Of a stretch of 64,000 bases of DNA, positions 43,481 to 52,241 are shown piece after piece (position 1 is the stretch's first letter; each line of letters starts with the position of its first letter). The notes below the pieces were generated by a model that had not been told where the DNA came from, searched no databases, and saw only the letters and a list, made by a program, of their open reading frames with translations. Source of the stretch: Paenibacillus daejeonensis DSM 15491. Its GTDB lineage: Bacteria > Bacillota > Bacilli > Paenibacillales > Paenibacillaceae. Both the position numbers and the translations under genes were made by a program. The stretch spans positions 895,418 to 959,417 of the forward strand of contig NZ_KB899659.1 of assembly GCF_000378385.1 (NCBI RefSeq). Reading direction: 5' to 3'.

Positions 43481-43813
43481 TTACTCTCCTTTCTGGGCTT
43501 CCCCTTGTTCTCTAATCAGACGAGCAATAGCCATCTCGGCACCCAAACCAAGTTTATTGATATCAACCGAAAGCTGCTGCGGCTGATTTTCAATGGTCTT
43601 GAATAACATCATTCCGGGTGCATCCTCGCCATTCAATTCCGTGACTACCTGGGCAATCCTCCGAAGGGCTTCGGCATACTTGTCGGCTAGGAAATGATTA
43701 GATCCGAAGCTTTCGAATAGGATAGTAACGGTAAGTTCCCCGACTTCGGCTTTTTGTTTAATCTCATAATCCTTGAAGCCAACCAGCAAATGCTGTTTCG
43801 CCACCTCTGCCAT
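43481..43813 (-). CDS. Small hypothetical protein upstream of the tail hydrolase
   Basis: 110 residues from the ATG at 43813, behind GGGAGG. It is mixed alpha/beta (KQHLLVGFKDYEIKQKAEVGELTVTILFESF, then DKYAEALRRIAQVVTEL). It ends 3 bases before the tail-hydrolase start, so it is coupled to it. It could be a chaperone or a tail-tip partner. No family is recognised. Confidence 0.6.
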   Translation of the reverse strand: MAEVAKQHLLVGFKDYEIKQKAEVGELTVTILFESFGSNHFLADKYAEALRRIAQVVTELNGEDAPGMMLFKTIENQPQQLSVDINKLGLGAEMAIARLIREQGEAQKGE

Positions 43814-43830
43814 GGTTGTTTCCTCCCATA

Positions 43831-43861
43831 AGAAAAGGCCCCGCATTTGCGGAGCCCTTCG
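43831..43861 (-). terminator. Terminator after the lipoprotein gene
   Basis: On the minus strand GGCTCCGC pairs with GCGGGGCC around AAAT, followed by TTTTCTT. It closes the two-gene secreted-cargo unit. Confidence 0.8.
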
Positions 43862-43863
43862 TA

Positions 43864-44430
43864 TTATTTAATGTTGTCATACTCTTTTGGATACTCGAGA
43901 TCGGCAAGGAAATCATTAATGCTTTGAATTGTCTCTTGCCCGTAAGTATAAACATTAAAGTCTTTCTTAAGCATGTACAGTTCAAGGGTTATTACGCGCA
44001 CTTCGAGAGCGGCAAATGCTGCCCGACTGACTGCACTTCTAATATCTCGTTGTATTCGATATCCCGGAGAGGTTTCAAAATTTTTGAGTGACACTACCCT
44101 TTTGTCCAGTTCGCCAATAGCTGTGCGGAGACTGTCTTTTGACATAGATGTCTCAATAGCTACTGCATCACTCTTCATTCCGTTAATGATTCCATTGAAC
44201 TTTTTGATGAACTCAATTTCTTCGCCGACCTTGCTTCGTTTGTTCCGGATCTCAGAGTCTTCTTTAACATCTAAGGCTTTCGTATAGACATCCCAGGATG
44301 ACTGCAACTCCTTGGCCTGATAATGACCTTCCGCCTGAGTAACCAGTTCCTCAAACTCTTTATCCGTTGAACTGCAGGCCGTGATCAGCAAGGCTGTCAG
44401 GATAAAAGCCAATATAGTGTGCCTTTTCAT
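43864..44430 (-). CDS. Prophage-encoded lipoprotein
   Basis: 188 residues. The signal peptide ends in a lipobox (LTALLITACSS). The mature part is helical and charged, with a TPR-like opening (FEELVTQAEGHYQAKELQSSWDVYTKALD). Its start overlaps the stop of the preceding secreted protein (TAATG). It is a surface-anchored cargo protein that could act in superinfection exclusion or host fitness; no family is known. Confidence 0.8.
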   Translation of the reverse strand: MKRHTILAFILTALLITACSSTDKEFEELVTQAEGHYQAKELQSSWDVYTKALDVKEDSEIRNKRSKVGEEIEFIKKFNGIINGMKSDAVAIETSMSKDSLRTAIGELDKRVVSLKNFETSPGYRIQRDIRSAVSRAAFAALEVRVITLELYMLKKDFNVYTYGQETIQSINDFLADLEYPKEYDNIK

Positions 44431-44978
44431 TACTCCAGCTCTGCCTTCTGGGCTTCGAGCTCGGCCAGCTCGGCACTCAGTTTCTCGTGCTCTGCTTTCA
44501 GCTTGTTGTACTCGGCAACCTTTTCGGGAGTAGGATTCGTTTGATTCCGTATGGCGTCGTGCTGTATTTGCGCGGCTTGTTCCCAAACGATATCGACTTC
44601 CTTACGCTTATCGGAAATCTTTTGATTCAATTCATCCAATTCATTTGCAACAGCAACATTTGAATCGTCTGTTACAGAATCAGGAGCGCCGTTATTTGAT
44701 GAAGCTGATTCCCCGTCATCTTTTTGATTCATAAGTATTTTTTTATCTACGAAGTCCACTTCAAATCCTCCCATCTCAGCAATGGACCGTACCGGCGCAT
44801 AACTCTTTCCGTCGATTATAATTGCCTTCTCAACAGGGATTCCGGCAACCACAATTTCCGTTTCTCCTTGAACTTTCTTGCCCACGAGAGCTGCGATGTC
44901 AGCGCCGTATACACTAGTAGTTAGCATGACAGCAGCCCCTATAAATGCTCCAGTTAACAAGTAAGACAGCTTTTTCAT
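44430..44978 (-). CDS. Secreted stalk-domain protein with coiled coil
   Basis: 182 residues. A signal peptide (MKKLSYLLTGAFIGAAVMLTTSVYGA) is followed by a short copper-amine-oxidase-like stalk unit (IIIDGKSYAPVRSIAEMGGFEVDFV). A Ser/Asn/Asp linker and a long coiled coil to the C terminus come next. It is first in a two-gene unit with its own promoter. Such proteins sit on the host surface. This looks like lysogenic cargo rather than a virion part. Confidence 0.8.
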   Translation of the reverse strand: MKKLSYLLTGAFIGAAVMLTTSVYGADIAALVGKKVQGETEIVVAGIPVEKAIIIDGKSYAPVRSIAEMGGFEVDFVDKKILMNQKDDGESASSNNGAPDSVTDDSNVAVANELDELNQKISDKRKEVDIVWEQAAQIQHDAIRNQTNPTPEKVAEYNKLKAEHEKLSAELAELEAQKAELE

Positions 44979-44999
44979 GATTAAATGTATCCTCCTAAT

Positions 45000-45042
45000 A
45001 AGGTATTTGGGATATTATACCTTATCGGCTAGGATCGGTCGA
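45000..45042 (-). promoter_or_regulatory. Promoter and inverted repeat of the secreted-cargo unit
   Basis: On the minus strand, -35 TCGACC (45042-45037), 17 bases, -10 TATAAT (45019-45014). The -10 lies inside an inverted repeat AAGGTAT...ATACCTT (45000-45023), a plausible operator. AGGAGG follows before the ATG at 44978. Confidence 0.72.
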
Positions 45043-45045
45043 TCA

Positions 45046-46944
45046 TTAAGAGGATGATCCTGTTGTTCGGTATGTGCCTCCTCCTGTGTTTGGATTGTTC
45101 TGGAGATTGCCGTGGTTATGGTGAGCTGTGGTGACATCATGCGTATGTCCTTTTTCAGATTTGTTATCGAGTGCGGTGGTCAAGTTGTCGATCTGAGTTT
45201 GAAGACCATCCATACGAGTATCTTGGGACGTGTCCTTTAGCTGAAGTAAAGCCAGCATAAAGTCCAAGTGCTGTTGAAGAGTTTGCTGCCGCGATACGCT
45301 AAATAATCTAGTCCAGTCGGGAACTTCAACGTTAAATCCAGAGCCAGGGCGAAGCTTTACACTTCTGTCTGAACTCAGACTTAAATCTTTATAACCATGC
45401 AATGCAGGAAGGCCCAGGGTAGAACCCAAGGAAAAGCTACTCTCACCTAAAGTAGTCCCGACTATTCCCGGTTCCCCCAAAATACCTGGCATGAATTCAA
45501 TGTTTGTCTGCGCATCCGTGTAGACTCCCAGTCGATTACCCACAATGTTCATCATCGATTTAGGGAAGCTTGCCGACGTTTGAACCGTCGCACCAGTCAC
45601 CGTGCCGCCCTGGATAATCGCACCGATGACCTGACCGCCTTCTACGATAGATGCGATAACTCGACCTGAATACCTAGCGTCTCCCGTCTCAGCATCCTGC
45701 CAGACTGTTCTTGCCCCCGCCTTATTGAACAGCACCACACCGTACTCTCCCGGTGCAATCTGGCCCAACTGCGCCCGGATACGCTCCAGGTCATCCGATA
45801 CCGTAATGCCGATACCATCGACCAGCGTAATGGAGTCGTCGTACTTGACGCCCTTGAGGACGGCGTTCTTGCTCGTATAGACCATGGCCTTCTTTGATGC
45901 CACGGTCGCCCGGAAGATGTAATCAGCCTCCGTCAGCTCCCGGAAGTTGGCGAGTGAGACGCGGCCTCGTTTGGGCTCGAACGGGTACCGCTCGAAGGTC
46001 TGGACGCGGGCATCAAAGTGATAGCCCATTTCTTCATCACGGACGGTCACCGTGTCTCCAGCGCCGCGGATCTGCTCTGCAAGGTACTCGGCATCTACTT
46101 TCTCCAGCTGCACAAACTCTACGTCATAGGTGGCCTTGGGAATCTCCACGTCTCTCAGATGCTTCTGCATGGCTGACAGCAGCGCCGCCTTGTCCTCGAT
46201 CTCCGGGAACTCGACTTTGCCCTCATATGGACGGGACGGGTCGAAGTGAGGCGAGTCGATGTACTTGACGCTGTAGCCCGGGAGACCCTCAATCGTCAGG
46301 CCGTTTTTGCCGTAGCCGTAAAGTCTCGTGACACGCTCCATGTTCTGCAGCTTCCGTTTGATGCCGGCCATGTTTTTTCGATAGCGAATCTCGGCGCCCC
46401 GGTTCGCTCCGGCCCGGGTGGTCAGCGTGATCGTGTAATTGTCGTACTCGAGCTCGGCGTTGTACATCGCCCGGACGGTCTGCAGCAGGTCGTTCTTCTG
46501 AGCCTCGCCGAAATCGAACACGTCCTCCGGCTGAAAGCTGCCCTGCACCGCCATTTGGAACGGCGTACCGTTGCCCAGCAGCGCCAGCATAGCAGCAGGA
46601 GGCTGCGCTGCAAGGAACTCGATATAATCGTCCAGGTAAAACCTCGACAGCTCAAACGCGACGTGGTGGGCCTCCACAACCTTATAAATCTTACGACCTT
46701 GCCGGATCTCCTCAACTGACTTGATGGCGAAGTGTTGCCCGCGCTCAATGTCCGGAGGGAACCTTACCTCGTTCTCCAAGATCAGACCCTCGTAACGCTC
46801 CTCGTCGCCTTCCTCTCGCGGATAAGCAAACGTCACGTAGTAATTGCCGTTCAGTTCCTCCATGACGCGGACTTCCATGGCTGACGCCAGCACCGCCCGG
46901 CCCTGCGCTGTGTGCAGCTCCAACCGGCTTCGAAACTTGTTCAT
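45046..46944 (-). CDS. Tail-associated protein (Tal / prophage endopeptidase-tail family)
   Basis: 632 residues from the ATG at 46944 behind AGGAGGG. The N-terminal half (ELHTAQGRAVLASAMEVRVMEELNGNYYVTFAYP, then IKSVEEIRQGRKIYKVVEAHHVAFELS) matches the minor structural / endopeptidase tail family at the baseplate hub. The C terminus ends in a coiled coil and a His-rich tail (KGHTHDVTTAHHNHGN), like metal-binding fibre ends. It should form the tail tip that contacts the cell wall. Confidence 0.88.
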   Translation of the reverse strand: MNKFRSRLELHTAQGRAVLASAMEVRVMEELNGNYYVTFAYPREEGDEERYEGLILENEVRFPPDIERGQHFAIKSVEEIRQGRKIYKVVEAHHVAFELSRFYLDDYIEFLAAQPPAAMLALLGNGTPFQMAVQGSFQPEDVFDFGEAQKNDLLQTVRAMYNAELEYDNYTITLTTRAGANRGAEIRYRKNMAGIKRKLQNMERVTRLYGYGKNGLTIEGLPGYSVKYIDSPHFDPSRPYEGKVEFPEIEDKAALLSAMQKHLRDVEIPKATYDVEFVQLEKVDAEYLAEQIRGAGDTVTVRDEEMGYHFDARVQTFERYPFEPKRGRVSLANFRELTEADYIFRATVASKKAMVYTSKNAVLKGVKYDDSITLVDGIGITVSDDLERIRAQLGQIAPGEYGVVLFNKAGARTVWQDAETGDARYSGRVIASIVEGGQVIGAIIQGGTVTGATVQTSASFPKSMMNIVGNRLGVYTDAQTNIEFMPGILGEPGIVGTTLGESSFSLGSTLGLPALHGYKDLSLSSDRSVKLRPGSGFNVEVPDWTRLFSVSRQQTLQQHLDFMLALLQLKDTSQDTRMDGLQTQIDNLTTALDNKSEKGHTHDVTTAHHNHGNLQNNPNTGGGTYRTTGSSS

Positions 46945-46954
46945 TTCATCCCTC

Positions 46955-47473
46955 CTACAAATACCGGTCCTGATGTGTGACACGTGTCTGGACGCTGCGT
47001 GACGGCGACGAATCGGTGTATCGGATCTCGTTGCGGCCCGGGTTGATGTTGAAGAAATCCCCGGTATAGCCGACCAGCACGCCGTTCTTGGTGACCTTCA
47101 GTTTGCGAACGTCGATGACAATCTTCTCGCCTGGCGCCAGCGTTCCGCTAATGGCGATCTGATCCACCCGCCAGCGGCTGCCCGCGCCCAGCACCTCGAC
47201 GGCGAGTTCGACCGGCTGCGGATTGGCCTTCATTTCCCGCAGGAAGCTGCCCAGCACCTCAGTCTCGATCTCAATCGGCCCCGGTACCCCAACGACCTCA
47301 CGGATGAAGCTACCCAGCACCTCGACAGCAGCCTCCACTTCCCCGCCTGCGCGGATCTCCCGGAGGAAACGACCTTCCACCTCAACCTCAGCTTCAACCG
47401 TACCGCCGCCGTAGATGACGGTCGAGAATGACGACGGGCGGTTGAACGGCGCTCGGTTAAACGGGGCGTACAT
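46955..47473 (-). CDS. Repeat-containing distal tail protein
   Basis: 172 residues from the ATG at 47473 (AAGGAGGG RBS). Residues about 26-100 contain four tandem copies of a unit of about 21 residues, with pattern VEVLGSFLREM and its variants. A beta-rich C-terminal domain (IAISGTLAPGEKIVIDVRKLKVTKNGVLVGYTGDFF) resembles the end domain of distal tail proteins. It ends just before the Tal gene start. It is probably a baseplate part. Confidence 0.7.
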   Translation of the reverse strand: MYAPFNRAPFNRPSSFSTVIYGGGTVEAEVEVEGRFLREIRAGGEVEAAVEVLGSFIREVVGVPGPIEIETEVLGSFLREMKANPQPVELAVEVLGAGSRWRVDQIAISGTLAPGEKIVIDVRKLKVTKNGVLVGYTGDFFNINPGRNEIRYTDSSPSRSVQTRVTHQDRYL

Positions 47474-47524
47474 CAGCATCCCTCCTTCCCATTAGAGTAG
47501 CCCCGCCTAAGCAGGGCCACGTCA

Positions 47525-47671
47525 TTACTCTCCTTGCAGCGGTTGGCCGTCAGTGCCCAATCCCAGCGCCGTCAGCTCTGCCTCAACAGCAGGCTTAAGC
47601 GTTGCAGGGATCTGCTCATACTGCCGACGCCCGGCGATGATCAGCGTCACATATACCGTTACGATTGCCAT
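47525..47671 (-). CDS. CD1375/XkdX-like small tail protein
   Basis: 48 residues from the ATG at 47671 behind GGGAGGTGATACC. It starts MAIVTVYVTLIIAGRRQYEQIP, the usual form of small proteins encoded after tail fibre genes in Bacillota prophages. The function is unknown. Confidence 0.7.
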   Translation of the reverse strand: MAIVTVYVTLIIAGRRQYEQIPATLKPAVEAELTALGLGTDGQPLQGE

Positions 47672-47721
47672 GGTATCACCTCCCAGCAAATAAAATAGGA
47701 GCCTTACCAGGACGCGAGTAA

Positions 47722-48114
47722 TCACGTCGGGTCAGCCCCTCCAAGCATCATTTCATATAGATCCGCTACCACTTCCATGAGCATAAGGTTTTGCGCCTGC
47801 AGCTCCTCGACCTGCTGCGACAACGGTGGGCGGTACACGGGCGGTGTTTCTTCGCCGGGCTCTCGGTAACTGAATATGAGATTACCCGTCTCCAGGTCGA
47901 CCCGGTAGCCACTGGCCTGAGCGAAGTCCTCCGCCAGCTCGCCGTATTCCAACTCCAGCAGGCCGACAGTCTCCGGTACCCGTTCCGCTAGGGCGGTATA
48001 GCTCGCAAAGTCTTGCTCCTGCGTTGTCTCCACTACATCACCGCTGCGTTCCCCCGTGTCTACGAGGACATTGCCGGTTGATAATTCATAATAAATTCGT
48101 CTTCCGATGTCCAT
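47722..48114 (-). CDS. XkdW-like tail protein
   Basis: 130 residues. DIGRRIYYELSTGNVLVDTGERSGDVVETT is the characteristic opening of small PBSX/skin-type tail-fibre accessory proteins. The C terminus has a coiled-coil-like segment (LSQQVEELQAQNLMLMEVVADLYEMML). It lies just after the fibre gene, as xkdW follows xkdV. It is probably a fibre chaperone or adaptor. Confidence 0.7.
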   Translation of the reverse strand: MDIGRRIYYELSTGNVLVDTGERSGDVVETTQEQDFASYTALAERVPETVGLLELEYGELAEDFAQASGYRVDLETGNLIFSYREPGEETPPVYRPPLSQQVEELQAQNLMLMEVVADLYEMMLGGADPT

Positions 48115-48123
48115 GTGGTCCTC

Positions 48124-51100
48124 CTATTCCTCATAAACTATATAAGAGAATGTGATATTTTCGTGAGCTGGCACTTGGATTCGCCCACTACTTCTAACGA
48201 AACCTGGCGATGCGGTTGTGTAAACAAATGATGTATAGTTTCTGCCGCCTACAAATATGTGCGGGAAGTACACAGAATAAATAACAAGTTCATCCATATC
48301 TCCCCTGCTCAGGACAATAGTCCCCGGCGTGAAAGCGAGGCCTGTTAAATTCACAACTCCCCGATTCATCGTTCCTCCACCAACCGGATAAAATTGCTGA
48401 GACGCAGAACTTGATGTTATCGTTCCGGTAGCCGTCCGCTTACCTGCTATTAAAGTCCCCGTTAACCCGAAAATGGTCATCCCAGCGCGAATATTCGCAG
48501 CCTGAAAAGTAGGATCAGAGATTGTTACACGATTCCCGGTGTCTCCTGGATAGAATCCCGGTTGGGGACGGATTTGAATTGATGTGCCGGAGCTAGTTCC
48601 CGATTGACCTGCCACAATGCCAGTCCGATTTACAATTGTCCCGTTAACCAATCCATCTTCGGTACCAATCGTCTTACCCGCCAACACGTCTCCTGCTGCG
48701 GCGTCACCGTACTCACCCCCTTCACCCGTTAATATAAAAGCCGCCGAACCGTCGTATACGAGCGAGTAGATGCCGCCGTTCTTCAGCAGGCCCGCAGGAG
48801 GCGCGGAGCCATTGGGACGCCGGATAGGCCGCGCACCCAGCCCGTTAACGTTGATCGTCGGTGTCGCGCCATTGTCCGCGTGAAGCTGCACCGTCACACG
48901 CAGGCCAGCCGATAATACCGGAACAGGCGAGAGCGTCAGCGTGTAGGCCGTAGCCGATCCCGCCGTGACTCCGTAACCGTTGCGGTTAGCGGATAGCGAT
49001 TCTTGGGCCGTCACCCGTCCGCCCATTGTCGCGATATCGACCGTATTGTTATCCGTGTGCGCCTGAATGTAATCAAGCGCGAAGTCTACCGTATCCAGGT
49101 GCGTCATCACCCGCGCCAGCTGCTCTACCACCCACCCGAGGACGCTGCCGATGTTAGCGCCATAGGCGATCATGGCCTCGGACACGGCCGTGGTGTAGGT
49201 GTGGCGGTCCAGGACGGAATAGGAAACGTAATAATCTTTCGTGGCGTCATAATCAGCTTCACGGATCGAGGCGTTAGGGTATCCGTACGTAGCGTTCGGC
49301 GTGCCTCTTCGTCCGATTGTCCAACCGCTGTCCTGTTGTGCCTCTCGATAGATACCGATAATCTGGTCGGGACGCTGTGCAAACGGTGCGGTTGGCGGCA
49401 CAAGGTTATTGATCCAGTAAAGCCGATTCGCTGCGTCATAGACCGGCACAACCTTTTCTCGTAGCACTCGACCTGTCGCAATCTCCACGATATTTGACCC
49501 CGGATGCACCGTCAGCGCTCCGCTATGCGGTACGGGCTCCCAGCCGGGCGCTGCGAGGCGATATATAACCTTGGCGGACATGTTGGCGGAGCTCTCGAAC
49601 TGCTGCCGCGTCGTTCCCTTCGCGACGAAAAAATCGATTATGTTTGGCGATTGGTGTGTCGAGAAGGTGCCGATATTAGACGCGCTATCCGCCGGTCCTG
49701 GTTGATATGACATGCCTTCTATTGTCACCAATTCCCCGCGCGTGGGGACTGTCGAAGTGTCCATGTCCTGCGGCTTTGTGTATCTAATACGATCGACATT
49801 AGTTAAGGCCGTCGATATGCTATTAAACGTCAACTCCCCAAGCGTCGTCTGTCCCAGTGCCCGCCATACCTCGCCCTTAGTCGCGTCGTAGATGTCCCGG
49901 ATACCGTTGGGAAGGCTAGGGAGCGTCACGTCCGCAATATGGCGCTGATCCTCCTGCGGTACAAAGGACGGGGGCAGTGCGCTGACGTCGCCGAGTACGA
50001 GCATTGGATTAATCATGTTAACCTGATCCGTTACTGTTGACTGCTTGTCAAATGTTACAGTGATTTCGTTGTGGATACCAGTGTTGAAAGTACGTACCTT
50101 CTCTGATGTCGCAGACAATAATGTTGCCACTCCACCACCGACTACGGATGTCCGGTTATCTCCGTCTCCTCTATCAAGTGTGTACGTCCGGTTAGGGACA
50201 ACGGGAAGAGTGATTCGATTCGTCTGATTGCCGGATGAACCTGCCGCGATAATCGCCTTGTAAGGTTCCGTCTGTTGAACACCAGCGCTTAGTGTCCACG
50301 CTCCAAATGGCGGCAGCAGATTCCGCCCCTTCACCGACACCAACACGCCCCTCACCGATTGCATGCCGTCGATGTACGGATAGCGAGCCGCCAGCTTATC
50401 GCCGGACCATTCAGGATCAACGTTGATCAGCGCGTGTTCCTGTGGAGTTGTTTCGTAGAACGCAAAAGCGTCCATCCAAAACGTTGATCCAGTAGCCCCT
50501 GAAAGAAGCTGCAACTCACCAAGTTCATATACAAACTTATGAATGAACACGCCGGAAGAATCGTTCTCGGGTATGTTAACAGTCGTGTTATTTCTCCTGA
50601 ATCTCCAAAGCCCAGACCCGACTGAACGATAAGGAATAATTGCAAGGTATGTTTGGCCGACTTTTAATACGCCTTCCAAAATCCAGCGGTATACAATGTT
50701 CCCGGATGCCGTAGCTACGTTCATGAGACTTTGAGTCCCAACCACCGCGAACTCCGTCGACTTCGTCATACCATACGTATTGGTCACGTTGTCTGAGTTA
50801 CCTAGATTGCCCAGCAAGTTATACCGCGTCTGCCCCAGCACCACGACGCCAGCAGGTGACGCCTGATCCGCCTCGATGATCGTCTGGCCTTGCTTGATAG
50901 TGTGGGTTAGGGTGGATGCTTCTTTGTTCTGGTCGTTTAGGATTCGCACGTTCTCCTGCAAGGAAGCAAGGTCCTGCGCCGTCATCAGACGTGCTGCACG
51001 GGTGCCTGAGGGCCATGACTTGGCGGTGGTGCCATTATAGCCCCGTTCGCAGCCTGTGAGCGTGTTACCGCTCTTGGCTGTGTACAAGACGGTCTCGGCG

Positions 51101-51267
51101 GACTCGTCGGGCCCCGTAGATGGGTAGATTACGATAACGTTAGGTCCGTCCGGCAGGTCCGCTACCGACGTCAGCCCTATCGTTGTGATTGCCGCCGTAA
51201 TGGCCCCGGATAGCTCTGTCGTCCGGCTTAGAGTGGCCGGGGCGTACATGGGCTGTAATTCTGGCAT
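48124..51267 (-). CDS. Large tail fibre protein
   Basis: 1047 residues. The N terminus (about 1-110) has an attachment-like module (ADLPDGPNVIVIYP, GCERGYNGTTAKSWPSGT). Central regions are beta-rich. Residues about 740-850 hold a fibre repeat domain (GSATAYTLTLSPVPVLSAGLRV, then PTINVNGLGARPI, GIYSLVYDGSAAFILTG). The C terminus is Gly/Ser/Thr-rich. It should bind the host receptor. It lies between the small tail gene and the XkdW-like gene. Confidence 0.85.
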   Translation of the reverse strand: MPELQPMYAPATLSRTTELSGAITAAITTIGLTSVADLPDGPNVIVIYPSTGPDESAETVLYTAKSGNTLTGCERGYNGTTAKSWPSGTRAARLMTAQDLASLQENVRILNDQNKEASTLTHTIKQGQTIIEADQASPAGVVVLGQTRYNLLGNLGNSDNVTNTYGMTKSTEFAVVGTQSLMNVATASGNIVYRWILEGVLKVGQTYLAIIPYRSVGSGLWRFRRNNTTVNIPENDSSGVFIHKFVYELGELQLLSGATGSTFWMDAFAFYETTPQEHALINVDPEWSGDKLAARYPYIDGMQSVRGVLVSVKGRNLLPPFGAWTLSAGVQQTEPYKAIIAAGSSGNQTNRITLPVVPNRTYTLDRGDGDNRTSVVGGGVATLLSATSEKVRTFNTGIHNEITVTFDKQSTVTDQVNMINPMLVLGDVSALPPSFVPQEDQRHIADVTLPSLPNGIRDIYDATKGEVWRALGQTTLGELTFNSISTALTNVDRIRYTKPQDMDTSTVPTRGELVTIEGMSYQPGPADSASNIGTFSTHQSPNIIDFFVAKGTTRQQFESSANMSAKVIYRLAAPGWEPVPHSGALTVHPGSNIVEIATGRVLREKVVPVYDAANRLYWINNLVPPTAPFAQRPDQIIGIYREAQQDSGWTIGRRGTPNATYGYPNASIREADYDATKDYYVSYSVLDRHTYTTAVSEAMIAYGANIGSVLGWVVEQLARVMTHLDTVDFALDYIQAHTDNNTVDIATMGGRVTAQESLSANRNGYGVTAGSATAYTLTLSPVPVLSAGLRVTVQLHADNGATPTINVNGLGARPIRRPNGSAPPAGLLKNGGIYSLVYDGSAAFILTGEGGEYGDAAAGDVLAGKTIGTEDGLVNGTIVNRTGIVAGQSGTSSGTSIQIRPQPGFYPGDTGNRVTISDPTFQAANIRAGMTIFGLTGTLIAGKRTATGTITSSSASQQFYPVGGGTMNRGVVNLTGLAFTPGTIVLSRGDMDELVIYSVYFPHIFVGGRNYTSFVYTTASPGFVRSSGRIQVPAHENITFSYIVYEE

Positions 51268-51282
51268 CTATGCTCCTCCTCT

Positions 51283-51675
51283 CTAAGGAAAACGGACAAT
51301 GAAGCGGTTTTGCTCACCGATAAATTTGTCATTCTGAACAATTGAACGTGGATCTAGCGAATCATAGGACATCAAGTTGCCGCCTGTTAAAGCGTCGAAG
51401 ATTCCGAAGTGAGAAACCAATCCTTGTGTTCCTGTCGCAACAGCAAAGGGGATTTCGGCAGGATTTTTTATCGTCATCTTGTTATTCTCGATGGCGGCAG
51501 CAGCAAAAGCGATTGGCCTACGAGCATAGCCGCCACCCGACACTTCCGTTCCTGTGTTGTTCTTCGTTGGATTACTGGTGAAGAGCGCTAGGTAAATGGT
51601 TCCAGGTGGTGTGTACGGTGTATTCCGGAATGCGTGATTAAGTAACCTCTGCTCAAGATGATAAGAGAGTGGCAC
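51283..51675 (-). CDS. Small phage tail protein (TPPGTIYLALFTSNPT family)
   Basis: 130 residues. The pattern YTPPGTIYLALFTSNPT, then NTGTEVSGGGYARRPIAF and GLVSHFGIFDALTGGNLM, is common to a family of short proteins near tail fibre genes in many phages. The exact role is unknown; it may be a fibre hinge or tip. It lies 11 bases after Dit. Confidence 0.75.
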   Translation of the reverse strand: MPLSYHLEQRLLNHAFRNTPYTPPGTIYLALFTSNPTKNNTGTEVSGGGYARRPIAFAAAAIENNKMTIKNPAEIPFAVATGTQGLVSHFGIFDALTGGNLMSYDSLDPRSIVQNDKFIGEQNRFIVRFP

Positions 51676-51686
51676 GATATCGCCTC

Positions 51687-52241
51687 CTATTCAATTTTGT
51701 ATTCGTTAATGATCGTGATTCCACTGACCGTCTGGGTGCTGCTTGTGTTGGTCAGCTCAATGACTGGCGGTGTCGCCTCGCTGCCCTCTGACAGGATCGT
51801 AATCAAAGAAGGCGACGCCGTAAGCGTCGTCTCGAAGATGGACTCCTGTCCGTAAGCAAATGGGTCCGTACACTTGAAGCTGAAGTCCAGGACGCCGTAT
51901 TTGCCGAACTGCTCCGGTGTCAGGCGGCCTGATAGCTTAGCGTAATAGAGCCGATCCGGCACATCATCAAAGATCAGGACACCTGCAGCCAGCGTTGGCT
52001 TGAGCCAGGTTAAAATCTGTGACTGCCGGACCTTGAACTGAGCGTCATTGGGGTCAATGTCGATCTTGACGTCGATCGGCCGCTTTCCCCACTCACTGCC
52101 GTAGTCGATGACGCCCGCAATACCGTCAACCTGGTCCTCGTACTCTCGGATGTCCGGGGTATGGACCGTGTAGCTCAGCAGGTTCACACCAAACTCCGAG
52201 CAATGCCGCCCCCGGTAGGTAAAGCCGTATCCGTTAGCCAA
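51687..52241 (-). CDS. Distal tail protein (Dit)
   Basis: 184 residues from a TTG at 52241, eight bases after a G run; a GTG at 52250 is the alternative. The start FTYRGRHCSEFGVNLLSYTVH is typical of siphovirus Dit proteins, followed by DYGSEWGKRPIDVKIDI and a C-terminal galectin-like part. Dit forms the hub joining the tail tube to fibres. It overlaps the end of the tape measure gene by a few bases. Confidence 0.85.
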   Translation of the reverse strand: MANGYGFTYRGRHCSEFGVNLLSYTVHTPDIREYEDQVDGIAGVIDYGSEWGKRPIDVKIDIDPNDAQFKVRQSQILTWLKPTLAAGVLIFDDVPDRLYYAKLSGRLTPEQFGKYGVLDFSFKCTDPFAYGQESIFETTLTASPSLITILSEGSEATPPVIELTNTSSTQTVSGITIINEYKIE

